A stretch of DNA of 64,000 nucleotides from Zygnema cylindricum (lineage: Eukaryota > Streptophyta > Zygnematophyceae > Zygnematales > Zygnemataceae). The notes beneath the pieces are model-generated. The model was not told where the DNA came from. It saw only the letters and a program-made list of their open reading frames with translations, and made no database searches. The translations under genes and the position numbers were made by a program. The stretch lies in contig JBBHKE010000040.1 in assembly GCA_037447655.1 (NCBI GenBank), forward strand, positions 240,028 to 304,027, written 5' to 3'. Each line of letters starts with the position of its first letter. Position 1 is the first letter of the stretch. This document shows positions 1 to 10,414 of this stretch, one piece after another.

Positions 1-408
1 TCAACGTCTGGTTATACTTTTAATATTGGTGGCGCGGCAATTTCTTGGAGTTCACGACTTCAGCCGACCGTTGCACTGAGTTCAACCGAAGCACAATATA
101 TGGCCGCGTGCCATACTTCTAAGGTGTCAATTTGGATCAAAGAGTTACTTGGAGAATTAAAAATTTCTATTGGATGTATGAAAATCTATTCTGACAGTAT
201 GAGCTAGATGGCGTTGTTCAAGAAACATGTATTCCACAAAAGGACAAAGCATATTAGGATTCAGTGGCATTTTTTACGCAATTTGGTCGCTGCGAAGGAG
301 ATTGAATTTTTATACGTGTCGACGTTGGAAGGAGCCGCGGATATGTTGACGTAAGCTGCGGCTCATGAAGTAATTTTGAGAGGAAGACCTAAATTAGGTT
401 TGGTGTAA
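1..408 (+). pseudogene. Ty1/copia RNase H remnant (element F, 3' end of pol)
   Basis: Frame 1 reads as the C-terminal RNase H region of a copia polyprotein. It has the block SSTEAQYMA near residue 34 and a KRTKHIRI block near residue 82, where copia elements usually have a KHIDI-like motif. Two in-frame stops, TAG at 205-207 and TAA at 352-354, break the frame before the terminal TAA at 406-408, so this copy is dead. The 5' part of the element lies outside the window. A purine-rich tract (GAGAGGGGGG, 421-430) follows and fits a polypurine tract just before the 3' LTR. The family differs from copia A/B and C/D in this window. Confidence 0.85.
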
Positions 409-433
409 TGATTAAGTTTTGAGAGGGGGGATT

Positions 434-977
434 GTTTGAAACAAAAATGTAATCGGTCGTCGCGGTCTGTCGCGCGACCAAGTAGTTCGTCGTTTAGTCA
501 CACCTGTGGTCCTGATTCTGTTTGATTGTTTCGCATGGTCTCGCGTAGATTCGGTTTCGCGACGACAAGGTACAGATATTGTTTGGTGTGTAAGGTTTGT
601 CGCTATTTGGTTTCGTGTGTACTTTTCGGTAGTACATTAGTACTACGTAGTTTTGTGTTGATTTGTTTGTTTGGTTTTGTTTTGTGCGCACTATAATGTT
701 GTCTTAGTTTATTGTTTGAAGTAGTGACATAACGCTTGATGTATACTATATACTGCAGAGTAGTGGGAGGGAAAAAAAACACACTGTATGGGAGAAAAAC
801 GTTCTTCAAATATATTGGCTTTTATGGACTGTCCTCTCTTGTGTGAAAATATTGGTTAATGCTTCCGCTGAATTGTTAAGATCCTATTAGCTCTCAAACT
901 GTAGAACTCTTGTGCCTTTCTAAATGTGGAATAATAAATAAGAATGTAATAGAAGGAAGCGAATTGTAAAGGAAACA
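434..977 (+). repeat. Probable 3' LTR of copia element F
   Basis: It begins TTGTTTGAAACA directly after the polypurine-like tract, the expected place for a 3' LTR. An AATAAA-type signal lies near 932. The right end is uncertain: a GGAAACA near 971-977 could pair with the start, but short tandem repeats at that point blur it. The 5' LTR is outside the window, so the boundary cannot be confirmed. Confidence 0.5.
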
Positions 978-1057
978 ACAAACTTAATGATGCGAATTGT
1001 AAAGGAAACAACAAACTTAATAAAGCAAATTGTTAAAGAAATGACAAACTAAATGAT
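959..1057. repeat. 33-bp tandem repeat, three copies
   Basis: The unit begins GCGAATTGTAAAGGAAACAA at 959 and 992 and recurs in degenerate form (GCAAATTG) at 1025, an exact 33-bp spacing. Confidence 0.8.
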
Positions 1058-1071
1058 TGATAAATAGCTTT

Positions 1072-1091
1072 AAAGCTGCTGCAGCAGCTTT
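1072..1091. other. Perfect 20-bp palindrome
   Basis: AAAGCTGCTG followed by its exact reverse complement. It could form a hairpin. No attached gene is visible. Confidence 0.7.
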
Positions 1092-1659
1092 ATCAACTTG
1101 GCAAGCGTCTGCTGCAGTTGCCAAAGAGTCGGCTGAATACAAAATATAATCTTGGAAAGAGCCCTACTTATAAAATCTCCCATTTGGTCAACTTGGTGAA
1201 GTGTTCAACCTTCCAAAGCTTGGTACAACAGTACAGAAAGGTACAAGAGGACATTGTGAATCTTTATTAGTGTTGATACATAATGAAATATAGCTTGGTG
1301 TTTAACCAAAATTTAAAGTTTCCCTGTTTAATCTTTTGATATAATCCTAATTTAAATACGAGAGACGTGCACTTTTTCCAGCCACCTGCCATGTTACTAG
1401 AAGTCTGTGAGTCTTTAGCGAACTTAACAAACTTATGAATTTGAATTATGCCGTACACATTATAACAATTTTGTAATAATATAGCGAGGAAAGTGTACAG
1501 GTACTGCCAATTTGTTATTAATAAGTGTAATTATGAACCTGCTTGTGATATCGGTTACATACTTCCAAATTTACCGTAAAAATAAAATAGTTTGGAGGGT
1601 TTCGACTTTCGACTCAAGTGTATGAGCAAACGTTACAGTACAGCCTAGGCTCAGTCCAA
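1092..1659. other. AT-rich spacer, no gene seen
   Basis: Both strands were read. There is no open frame with coding character, and only short chance ORFs. No transposon ends are recognisable before 1660. Confidence 0.6.
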
Positions 1660-1661
1660 TA

Positions 1662-2165
1662 CACCGCGAATCATATTTAGAGTAAAGTAAAAAATAGAGT
1701 AAAAAAAGAGAAAAAAAGAATTATAGTTAAGAACTCTAATTTGTGTGATATAACTTTTTCATAAAAGATTTTTATGAACTCTAGTTTATTTCAGTACTCT
1801 AATTTGGCACGCTTATATCTCTATTGTAAATAAGGAATTTGTATATAATCTCAAAAAACGTACAGTTTATCGTCACTATGACGTTTGCACTAAGCGGTTT
1901 GTTAAAACGCAATTACATGATAACGGCCTGTATCAAATCATTATTTGTACCTTTTTACTAATAAAAGTACAATTTTGCAAGGTTGGACGTTGTCCGTACT
2001 CGACACTATTTAAAATGAACCTATATTATAAATGTCTACGCTAATTAAACCTTACCTTAAATAGTATAATGAAATATTTAGAATCATTTACTCTATCTAA
2101 AGTGATAAGGTCAAAATTTAGGGCAACCAAATTAGCGTTATTTACTCTAATTACGATTCGCGGTG
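1662..2165. mobile_element. Mariner-like MITE M1 (TA-flanked)
   Basis: The left end CACCGCGAATCATATTTAG and the right end, which reads CACCGCGAATCGTAATTAG on the other strand, form terminal inverted repeats. TA is duplicated at 1660-1661 and 2166-2167. It is about 504 bp with no coding capacity. The TA duplication suggests Tc1/mariner mobilisation; the superfamily is inferred from the TSD only. It contains an uninterrupted copy of the site where H1 inserted into M2. Confidence 0.85.
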
Positions 2166-2177
2166 TACATTACAGTA

Positions 2178-3360
2178 GACCGCGAATCGTAATTAAAGTA
2201 AAAATAATTAGAGTTTTGAACTCTAAGGGTGAAGTTCCATAAGGACATTATGTAATTGCACGGCCAACATTAAAGAATGCTACAATTTGAGTGAAGTTCC
2301 ATTGCGTAGAGTTTGTAATGCACGTGTTAGCAAAAGAGTGGTGCCACGTAACTATGGATTGGATATTGCAAATCGTCAATAATTTTCACATGGACCAAAA
2401 ATCTCGTACCATGCACGTGCGTACCAAGTCATCGTGTAACACAACTTTTGTACTCTTTGCAAACGCCTTGTCAAATACCACCTCATTTTTAAGGGTTCTT
2501 GTTTTTACGCGTGACGAATGAGCGTTGCCATAAATAGTATGACGAATTGACGCTTACAAAAATAGCGTGACAAAAGTGCGTTACGAGATTTTGTTTGTAT
2601 TTTCTGTTGGATTTTTGAATGTGGATATCGTGTGCGAAATTTTTTGATTTCCTTTTGCCTATATCTTGACACGTATGCTCATTATCCAACGTGTCGCGGC
2701 TCAAATTTTTTTGTAATTGGCGATGTAGCTCGCGAGGTACATCACCAATTACATAAACATTCGAAATGAATGCTTCGCAAAAAACAATCCAACGGCCATT
2801 GTTAACTCCCAAACTTTTTGAGAATATTGGCAAGATTGTCGTAATGAGGCTTTTCCGATAAAACAAAATAAGAGGTACGTCCTTAGTATGGAGAGGTTTG
2901 AATTTCAAACAACCTCCTTTCGTCTAATAGAACTTCACCCTAATTTGTGTGAGATAACTTTTCAAAAGGAATTTTACTCTAATTTATTTAAGTAATTCCA
3001 ATTTGTGGTTTAATATCTCTACTGTAAATAAGGTATTTGTACAGTCACGAAAACGTCTGTTTATCTTCATTATGATGTTTAGCTTCACGCGGTTTATTTA
3101 AAACACAGTTATAGATAACGACATGTATTGAATCACTATTTGTACTTTTTACTTATAAAAGCTAAATTTTGTACCTGATGTCGTTGTTCGTACTCCACAC
3201 TATTTAAAGCAAACCTATATTATAATCTATTTATGTTAATTATACCTTACCTTAAATAGTATAATGAATAATTTAGAATCATTTACTCTATCTAACGTGA
3301 TAGAGTCAAAATTTAGGGCGACCGAATTAGCGTTATTTACACTAATTACGATTCACGGTG
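2178..3360. mobile_element. Mariner-like MITE M2, interrupted by H1
   Basis: Same family as M1. The left end is GACCGCGAATCGTAATTAA and the right end ACTAATTACGATTCACGGTG, with TA at 2176-2177 and 3361-3362. Its own sequence is about 466 bp after removing the 714-bp Harbinger-like element H1 (2227-2940) and one TAA. The interior matches M1 on both sides of H1. Confidence 0.8.
2227..2940. mobile_element. Harbinger-like MITE H1 nested in M2
   Basis: The ends are GGGTGAAGTTCCAT and GAACTTCACCC, flanked by TAA at 2224-2226 and 2941-2943. It is 714 bp and non-coding. M1 carries the empty site (ACTCTAATTTGTG, one TAA near 1737), which confirms the insertion and the 3-bp duplication. A 3-bp TWA duplication with GGG..CCC ends is typical of PIF/Harbinger. 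Confidence 0.9.
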
Positions 3361-3558
3361 TACTGTATATCCCGAGATACGCGTTGGCTCTGATGCTCAG
3401 ATTTGGGGAAGCATCGAAATCTGTCGACAACTTCGACGACATTGATAATCTGACACGCAAAGTTAATAATCAGTATATAATTTCGTTTCTAAAATTGCGG
3501 CAAAAATCTACAATCCATTTTCAAAAATTAATGACGTCACTACTCCTCGGACTAATAA

Positions 3559-4302
3559 GGGTAACCTTCCATCAGGCAAAAGGTGGGGTTGTTTACTAGA
3601 GACAGTACCTTTCCGTACTCAGCCGTACTATTTTTTTTTGTTTTTTCACAAAACATGTTTACTAGAAATTCGTTATGATTCTCCAGACTTTTCAGCGAAT
3701 AATCCCACCGTCCGATTTTGAATTCTCGACGAAAACGCCCATTCTATCCAGTACCTGGCGGGTCTCCTCTGACTGTTCTGAGGAGGACACTTTGCGCTTA
3801 CTTGATGCGTGTATTGGTCCACTTGTAAAATAAGAGTCGATCCACGACGTACGTAAAGTTATAAACTGTGGCAAATAGCGTGTTCCTTCTGACGTCAAAG
3901 CCACCTGTTCGACGACAAAATCTTGTAGAACATCCTATCACGCATCCGTTATAAATCTACACAATCAAGTACATACAAACTTGGTTGTAGGACATCGTGT
4001 CACGGTTTTCGTGGCCGTTGATACAACGACAAATACAAGAAGGTTCAGGTTGTACATTAGCGTCACGCTACTACATATTTTAATCGGCGTCCGCCCGTTC
4101 AGATACGCAGCCGAATTTTAGTACTTTTTTAAACTTTCAATATTCCCGGCCGGCTCAACAAGATCCTACGTGGTACCTATCGATTTCCAACACGTAAGCA
4201 CTTTTTGCTTTACTGCCACGACCTGATGGAAAAAAGTTGCAACTTTTACTGCCGGCATACATGACAGTACAATTAGTGGGAACACCTGATGGAAGGCTAC
4301 CC
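3559..4302. mobile_element. Harbinger-like MITE H5
   Basis: Inverted termini GGGTAACCTTCCATCAGG and CCTGATGGAAGGCTACCC, flanked by TAA at 3556-3558 and 4303-4305. It is 744 bp. The ends agree with the H1-H4 family at about 13 of 18 positions, so it is a diverged subfamily. No coding capacity. Confidence 0.85.
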
Positions 4303-4318
4303 TAATTGGCAAAATAGG

Positions 4319-4460
4319 CATAGATGTCTCATTCGTACGGATTTTGACATTTTTACAAAATTTCGTTATTTTCTTTGGATTTTGAATCTTTCGTAAAATG
4401 TGTATACCTTTCGCACGGAAAAAACGTACGGACATACAATGTACAAACAATTTAAAAAAA
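4319..4460 (+). mobile_element. Truncated hAT3 element, left end
   Basis: It starts CATAGATGTCTCATTCGTAC and follows the left part of the complete hAT3 copy at 32429 closely for about 140 bp, then breaks off before the mariner-like end at 4475. The right terminus is not found. Confidence 0.65.
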
Positions 4461-4474
4461 AAGGGTTGAAAGTA

Positions 4475-4492
4475 CACCGTGAATCGCTTTTA
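4475..4492. mobile_element. Mariner-like terminus M3, split by H6
   Basis: TA at 4473-4474 is followed by CACCGTGAATCGCTTTTA. The Harbinger-like element H6 inserted right after these 18 bp. M3 continues from 5439, but its right end could not be separated from the small element M4. Confidence 0.55.
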
Positions 4493-5438
4493 GGGTACGT
4501 CCCCATGTGTTAAAGTATCAACTTTTCTCTATCTTTTTACCCTAAAATTCAGGGAACTTTGACAAAACTTTAGTCGTACGATAAAATCATGTTTACCAAA
4601 GTACAGTGAACGTAAATTCATACTTTGGATGTACGGCGTGTTTGTCGTCATGTGAACGCATTTTGGCGTTTTCCCCTTTTCGACCCCCAAGCAAAAGAAT
4701 CCAGCCCATAAAAACCTTCATCCAAAATCACCTCGAGGGGGTGATTTTAGTTAAAGTACCGCCCAAACAGCGAATGAAAACCGACCCACGCACGCGCCAC
4801 ACGAGAGCGATTTTTTTTGGAATGGGGAGAGTCCTCGCTATTTTTCTCCGTGGTCGTCACGCGCATGTACGGAAAAAAGTTTGCAGGAGTCTCGGACCTC
4901 CACTTTCATTCATGGGTCCTTTCGATGATTTTTTGCCGTCGTCGCCTCTCCCCTTTCCCTCTCACACTATTGCTTTTATCTCACACTTTGTAGAACGAGA
5001 CACGTCAATATTGATATAAAATGAAAGATATTTGAAAAATATTTGTTTTGACAATTTTTAGGTTTTCTTTTAATGGCAAGTCGAATGAGAAAAGTAGAAA
5101 AAATGAAATCGGGAAACAATGGCGTAAAGTTCTTGAATCAGTGACGTCGACGTTGTCACAAGTGAGCGTGACGTCACAATGTCACCAAACCCTAAACATC
5201 TACAATTTCACAAAAATCTAGAAGTCTACTAGTGTCGCTGTTTTTGGTGGCGTCACTAATCGTCGGAAGTTTCGTAGTCGGCTTCAATCGTCACAAGCTA
5301 TACCTACGTCTACAAAAGTCACATGTCAAAGTTCCGATTTCATATTTGCACATAGGGTCGCTTTTCAAAGTAGTACGGAGAATCTATACTACAGTCCAAA
5401 ATACTTTATTAAAGTACCGATTACATGGGGACGTACCC
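4493..5438. mobile_element. Harbinger-like MITE H6
   Basis: Inverted termini GGGTACGTCCCCATGTG and ACATGGGGACGTACCC, TTA duplicated at 4490-4492 and 5439-5441, 946 bp. A second copy of the same family is H7 at 52502-53409. The two copies are similar over nearly their full length. The open frames inside are chance. Confidence 0.9.
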
Positions 5439-5485
5439 TTAATCACTTAAATCGAATTGAGTTCGAAGGCGTGGACATAACGGTA

Positions 5486-5702
5486 CATCGTGTATCGCTA
5501 TTAGTGTTAATGTTTTTTTCGCCAATTAAAACATCTATTTTATGCCCATACTTGTCAGATTATAGATCTGACAGCCGCGATTGAAAGGTAAGATTCCCAG
5601 CTTCCAATTAGAGGTCTCAAATTCAAAATCCGACAATTGTGTACGGAGAAAAGATGTTTTAAGTGGCAAAAACAACATTAACAGAAATAGCGATACACGG
5701 TG
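5486..5702. mobile_element. Mariner-like MITE M4 (217 bp)
   Basis: The left end CATCGTGTATCGCTATTAG and the right end AATAGCGATACACGGTG are inverted repeats, with TA at 5484-5485 and 5703-5704. Confidence 0.7.
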
Positions 5703-5707
5703 TACTG

Positions 5708-6161
5708 TGCAGAAATCGATGGTTCTTTTAACATTTTCTAAGTCTAAATTGAAATCAGAAAGAAGTCGAGGCAACCTGCCTATAACTTCTCTCTCCAACT
5801 CCCACACTTGTTGCAGTCACTGAGAAGTTGGAGAGGAAGTTAGAGCCATGGCTATCTAGGCTATCCAGAGGTTTACGGGAAGACTTAGAAAAATTTGGTA
5901 GATAGGACCCTTTCTCCTAGAGAGCTTCTGTACAAAAGGTCAACTTTGACCCTCCATAACTTACTGCTTAGGGGAGCAAATTCAGAGATTCTTTTTGCTA
6001 TCGACTCAGGGGAGTCTTGCCTTCACAATGGTGAAGGTGGTCAAAGTTTTTGTTTGCCAGGGTGGCAGTTATTCTTACTGAAACACAAAGGGGCCAGGGT
6101 TATCCTAAAGGCTTCTTGCAAGTTGTCCATTCTGGGGACGTATGGAGGTCTCAGAGTTTCA
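5708..6161 (+). repeat. Solo LTR of the copia A/B family, internally deleted
   Basis: It starts TGCAGAAATCGATGG and ends GGTCTCAGAGTTTCA, matching the LTRs of copia A/B but in the opposite orientation. It is 454 bp against about 1055 bp for a full LTR; the middle part, which carries the putative promoter and tRNA-like segment, is missing (junction near 5880). No clear 5-bp TSD. Confidence 0.75.
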
Positions 6162-6508
6162 TAGCGTCATTGTTTTTTCTGCTCTTCCTTTCGCTTGGAG
6201 AACTTCCAGGTGGAAAGTAATCACAATCGTCAGCCGTCAGTTTAGCAAAACCTACAAGTGTGCACAGAGAAAAACAGGTAATTATAGGGAATAATCACAC
6301 GCTAACAGTGATTTACGATACTAGACCACAGTAAAAGTTTATTACTTGGACACCAGAAATTTTTGAATGAAGACAAAAGTAAGCCGTACGCCTACCGCCC
6401 GGCTCGGTTTGCTGCGATTCGAAACGACTTTTCCTTTTTTGCCGAACCGAACAAGGTAGTAACAACCAAAAAATCATTTTTGCATATTCAAAATGATGAA
6501 AATGTATC
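6162..6508. other. Unassigned spacer at the truncated end of copia A
   Basis: The sequence is unrelated to the copia A/B interior. It replaces the last part of RNase H, the polypurine tract and the 3' LTR of copia A. No gene is seen. Confidence 0.5.
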
Positions 6509-7605
6509 CTCATCGGAGCATCACCATAACTGGCATCACTCGAAGTAGTGATGTCAGTTTTCTCCCCACCCAAATGCAACCATAGATCCGTAGTTCCTAT
6601 CAAATATCTAAGGACTCTATTAAGTGCCTCCCAATCCCTCTTAGTGGGAGTATTTAGACTTCTACTCAGCACTCCTACAGCTGCAGCTAAATCCAACCGG
6701 GTATAATTTATAAAATAGATTAGACTTCCCACTACTTGCCTGTAAGGAATAGTGTGCATGAACTTCTGTTCATCAAGAGAAAATTCCTCATCTAAGACTA
6801 TGACTCCTCTTTCTTCACTCCCCTCACTTCCCTTCTTCAACTCCATTGAAGTTATACAACTATTAGCTTTATCCATTTGAAATTTTTCAAGCATGTTCCC
6901 GATTGCTTCCTTTTGAGTCAATTTTATAATTTTCCTTTTTCGGTCTCTTTCTACTTGAATTCCCAAAATATATTTTGCTTCCCCCATATCCTTCATTTCA
7001 AATCTCCCCTTAAGATCGGTTTTCAGTTTATTAATTTTTTCCATTGATTTACTTAAAACAAGCAAATCATCAACATAAATTGCAATAAATATCAAACCTT
7101 CCTCATCTTCGAAAACATAGATTGAGTGATCTGAGCTGATCTGGATATATCCCAGACCGGTAAGAAACTCATTAAGTTTCTTATTCCACTGTCGAGGCGC
7201 CTGTTTCAAACCATAAAGAGATTTAATCATCCGGCATACCTTACTCTCCTCTCCTTCCTCCACAAACCCTTCGGGTTGTCGCATGAAGATCTCCTCTTCC
7301 AATTCTCCATGCAAAAAGGTTGTCTTGATGTCCATCTGTTGCACTTCCATGTCTTTCGCTACTGCCAGGCTGAGAAGCATGCGGACGGAGGGAAATCTGA
7401 CTACCGGGGCAATGGTTTCCTCGTAGTCAATTCCTTCATTTTGTGTAAATCCCTTTGCCACTAGTGGGGCCTTGTAGCGCTCGATTGTGTTATCTGGGTT
7501 CAGTTTTAATTTTAAAAACCCACTTACAACCAATTGGTTTTCGGTTAGGTGGACAACCCACCTGCTCCCAAGTATCGGCTGCCATAATTGAGTCCATCTC
7601 CTCAT
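6509..7605 (-). pseudogene. Copia A reverse transcriptase and partial RNase H
   Basis: The minus-strand frame covers the copia reverse transcriptase: the ERYKAPLVAKGFTQNEG-type entry block, IKSLYGLKQAPRQWNKKL, the catalytic YVDDLLVL, and the start of RNase H (SDASYGDAPM). The RT domain makes DNA from the element RNA; in copia elements it lies after integrase in one polyprotein. The frame leaves the family at about 6509, where RNase H is cut off by unrelated sequence, so the polyprotein is C-terminally truncated. Against copia B there are scattered substitutions (for example IAPVV for FAPVV) but the YVDD catalytic motif is intact. Upstream a frame break separates it from the integrase part. 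Confidence 0.9.
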
Positions 7606-7689
7606 TGATGGCTGTCTTCCACCGATTTCTTTCTAGACAAGTCATCGCCTCTCCATAAGTTTGAGGTTCATCTGAATGAGATAGTTTAG

Positions 7690-8954
7690 TTACCTTGTTA
7701 TTAATGTGTTTTTCTTGCAGTCTTTTGCTACTTCTCCTCCCCCCTCAAAATCTGAGGCCGGAATAGATGGTTCTCGTGGATTCTTTCGAACAAACGCGGC
7801 TTCTCCCCTATCCCTTGATTCCGAATCAATTTCCACCACGTCTTCCGCTTCGGGTAGAGTTGTCACTGGAGTTTCCACAGCCGAGTCCTTTTCGGTCTCA
7901 TTTGTACCTGCAAGAATGTCATCTTCTCTAAAACCTGGATAATTAGGAAGCTCAAAGTCATCGGAATTTTCTGACTCAAATCTGATTTTTACTTACTTGT
8001 GTATTTGAAGGGATCCGCATACTTTCCTACATCCATAACTACTAGATGCTTTACTAAGATTATATCTTCCCTTTTTAGACTATATACTCTATATCCTTTA
8101 ACATCCTCATCATATCCTAACAAGTATTCCGGTTTTCCTTTAGGATCTAGCTTCCAGTTAGATCGATCTGTATCTAGAGTGAATACTTGACTGTCAAAAT
8201 CTTTAAGTGAGATATGTCTGGTTTCCGGCCTGTCCATCTCTCATAAGGTGTTTGATCTTTTAAAGCTGAAGTAATAACTCTATTTTTGAGGTAATTAGCA
8301 AAGTTCATTGCTTCTGCCAAAAACCTTTTTCCTATCTTCTTATCTGACAACATACTTCTAGCACTATCACTTAGTGTTCTATTTAACCTTTTAGCTACCC
8401 CATTCTGTTCCGGGTTTTTTGGAACTGTCTTTTGGTGTTGGACTCCTTCCCTCAGAAAATCCTCAAACTGATTAGAAGTATACTCTCCACCATTATCACT
8501 CCTTACTCTCTTGATTGGAGTTTCATGGAGTTTTTCGCGCCATGCTTTATATTGTTTAAAAGAATCTTGAGCTTCTTACTTGTTTTTCAAGAAATACACC
8601 CGCGAATACCGAGACCAATCATCAGTGATAGTCATCATTAATCTCTTGCCCCCCCGTGAGGGCACTTTAGCCAGTCCCCAAATATCTGTGTGTATTAGAT
8701 TATATAATTTTTTCTCCCTTATAAGTGGTTGTTTTAGGAAAGGGTAATCTGTGTGCTTTACCTTGAGCACATCCACTACAATCACTTATATTATCACTCT
8801 CACAGAACTGAATCCCTTCCACCACTCCCATCTTTTTCATCTCTCTTAACTTATCTAGATTCACATGCCCAAGCCTCTTATGCCACATCATAATATCATG
8901 AACACCAGCATAATAAGGTCTCTCTGTTTCATTACTTAAAATCAGCCTAAACAT
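7690..8954 (-). pseudogene. Copia A GAG-pre-integrase and integrase, frameshifted
   Basis: Several minus-strand frames together spell a copia integrase: the pre-integrase zinc region with MMWHKRLGHVNLDKL and DCSGCAQGKAH (8700-8954), the catalytic-core start HTDIWG and DDWSRYSRVYF (8576-8785), and the C-terminal part with YLLGYDEDVKGYRVY (7989-8237). Further frame shifts lie between 8238 and 8575 when set against copia B, which keeps that region open. The Ser/Glu-rich linker to reverse transcriptase lies at 7690-7878. The domain order pro-int-RT-RNase H identifies a Ty1/copia element. The gene is dead. Confidence 0.85.
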
Positions 8955-9802
8955 CCCTTGGCTACCTTTCTCAACAATGAAATAGACATCCTCCTCAAAA
9001 CTAGTAGTAAAGACTCATTCCCTAGTGCTAGTAAAAACTCCTTATCATCGAATACAGATGTAGAGATGAGGTTTTTGTTCAGCTCCGGAATAAACAATAC
9101 ATCGGAGAATGTTATTATAGATGTCTTTCCTTCTACTAACACTTTCAGATCTACCGATCCTACAAGAGTAGTGGTGATTATCCTCCCATCCCCGTACTCT
9201 ATCTCTAAGGTGGGAATCTTTCTTATCTTAGTGAACAGGTGCCTATCCTTACACATGTGCATGGAGGCACCTGAATCTACAATCCAGCCTGCTTCACCTT
9301 TCAATCCACCGTAAGCACATTTCTGCCTTCGTGGAATTTCGACCTCGTTTTTCGCCTCCAACTCCTCATCTAAAAGGAGCTCATCGTCCTCCTCCTCGGA
9401 TTTTGCCTCAAGTACCTGTGTCACAAGGGATTTTTTCTTTCCTCTCAGGGTACCACTGGTCTGCCCCTCCTTTAACCGAAGTTTGGTTAGCTTAGTGCAC
9501 TCTGCCATATAGTACCCAGGTTTCTTACAAAAATGACATAAACCTTTGGGAGCCCTTAGTCTGAACTCGTTGGTCTGATTTTTGTGCTCCCTCCCCCCAT
9601 AGTTTTCGACCGGTTTTCGAGAATCCTCGTTCCTCCAATCGGTCGCAGTTGCCAAGGCCTGGCCACTCTTTCCTCCCCTTCGGATCTCAATCGTATTCTC
9701 CCGAACGAGAATCATCCCTACCACTGAGTTCCATATCCACCTTGAGTCCGGCAAGTCCTGCACACGGTTGACTATGTTCTCGAACTCATTGGGTAACTTC
9801 AT
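8942..9802 (-). pseudogene. Copia A gag C-terminus and protease
   Basis: An open minus-strand frame of 286 codons holds the end of gag, an acidic linker and the aspartic protease. The zinc knuckle reads CHFCKKPGYYMAEC, with the usual His replaced by Tyr; copia B keeps His at this position. The protease active site WIVDSGAS is intact. The frame breaks away from the family near 9010 (after NLISTSVFDD) by frameshift. A frame change at about 9802 separates it from the N-terminal gag. Confidence 0.85.
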
Positions 9803-10410
9803 CAGTAAACAATTAACCTTTTTTTTTCACTAAAATCTTTTCCCGCACTCTCTAGCTCCATGAAGAGTGTAGCAAGCTCATTGCAAAAATCCAACATTTT
9901 CCCCCCTTTGTATACATATTCTTTAACTTTCTGATCAACCAGCTGTTGTTGCTGAATCGTACCACTTCGGTACATCTCTATGAGAGCCATCCAAAGATCG
10001 GATGCCCTTTCTACCTGCAAATGAGGACATGCAAGTCCTTGAGTGAGATGGTGTAGGATGAAGTGTTTTGCCGCCATATTGTTGAAGTCCTAGGTTGCAG
10101 TATCATTCTCCTCGTTCCTCGGAATAGGTGACATGAATGCCGAACCAGTTACTATTGGTGTGGTAACCTCCTTCTCCTTTCCTTTGTCTACCAACTCTCC
10201 TTCTTTTGTTTCCTCCGTTGAAGGTGGATCCTCTTTTCTGGTGAATCTGCTTCCTCCAAACCCTGGAGGGATTCCAAGACTTGATGGACGCCCCAACCGT
10301 CCACTCACTATCCCCCAAAACCTTATTTCGCATAGAGCTCCTATCATCATACTTTCCCAGTATATGAAGCTAGTTCCATTAAAGATTGGTACCCTAAAGG
10401 GTGGGCCCAT
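9802..10410 (-). pseudogene. Copia A gag N-terminal part
   Basis: Minus-strand frames give MGPPFRVPIFNGTSF followed by WESMM, then AAKHFILHHLTQGL and WMALIEMYRSGT, a copia gag (capsid) of the UBN2/retrotrans_gag type. An in-frame stop lies after NEENDTAT (about 10090), and a frameshift near 9802 joins the next part. I take the ATG at 10408-10410 as start; an earlier ATG at 10434 lies inside the LTR. A primer-binding site of the common plant initiator-Met type was not recognised between LTR and gag. Confidence 0.8.
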
Positions 10411-10414
10411 AACC

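Noticed and set aside
4606-5019. 137-codon plus frame
   Set aside because: Lies wholly inside MITE H6; the homologous MITE H7 does not preserve it.
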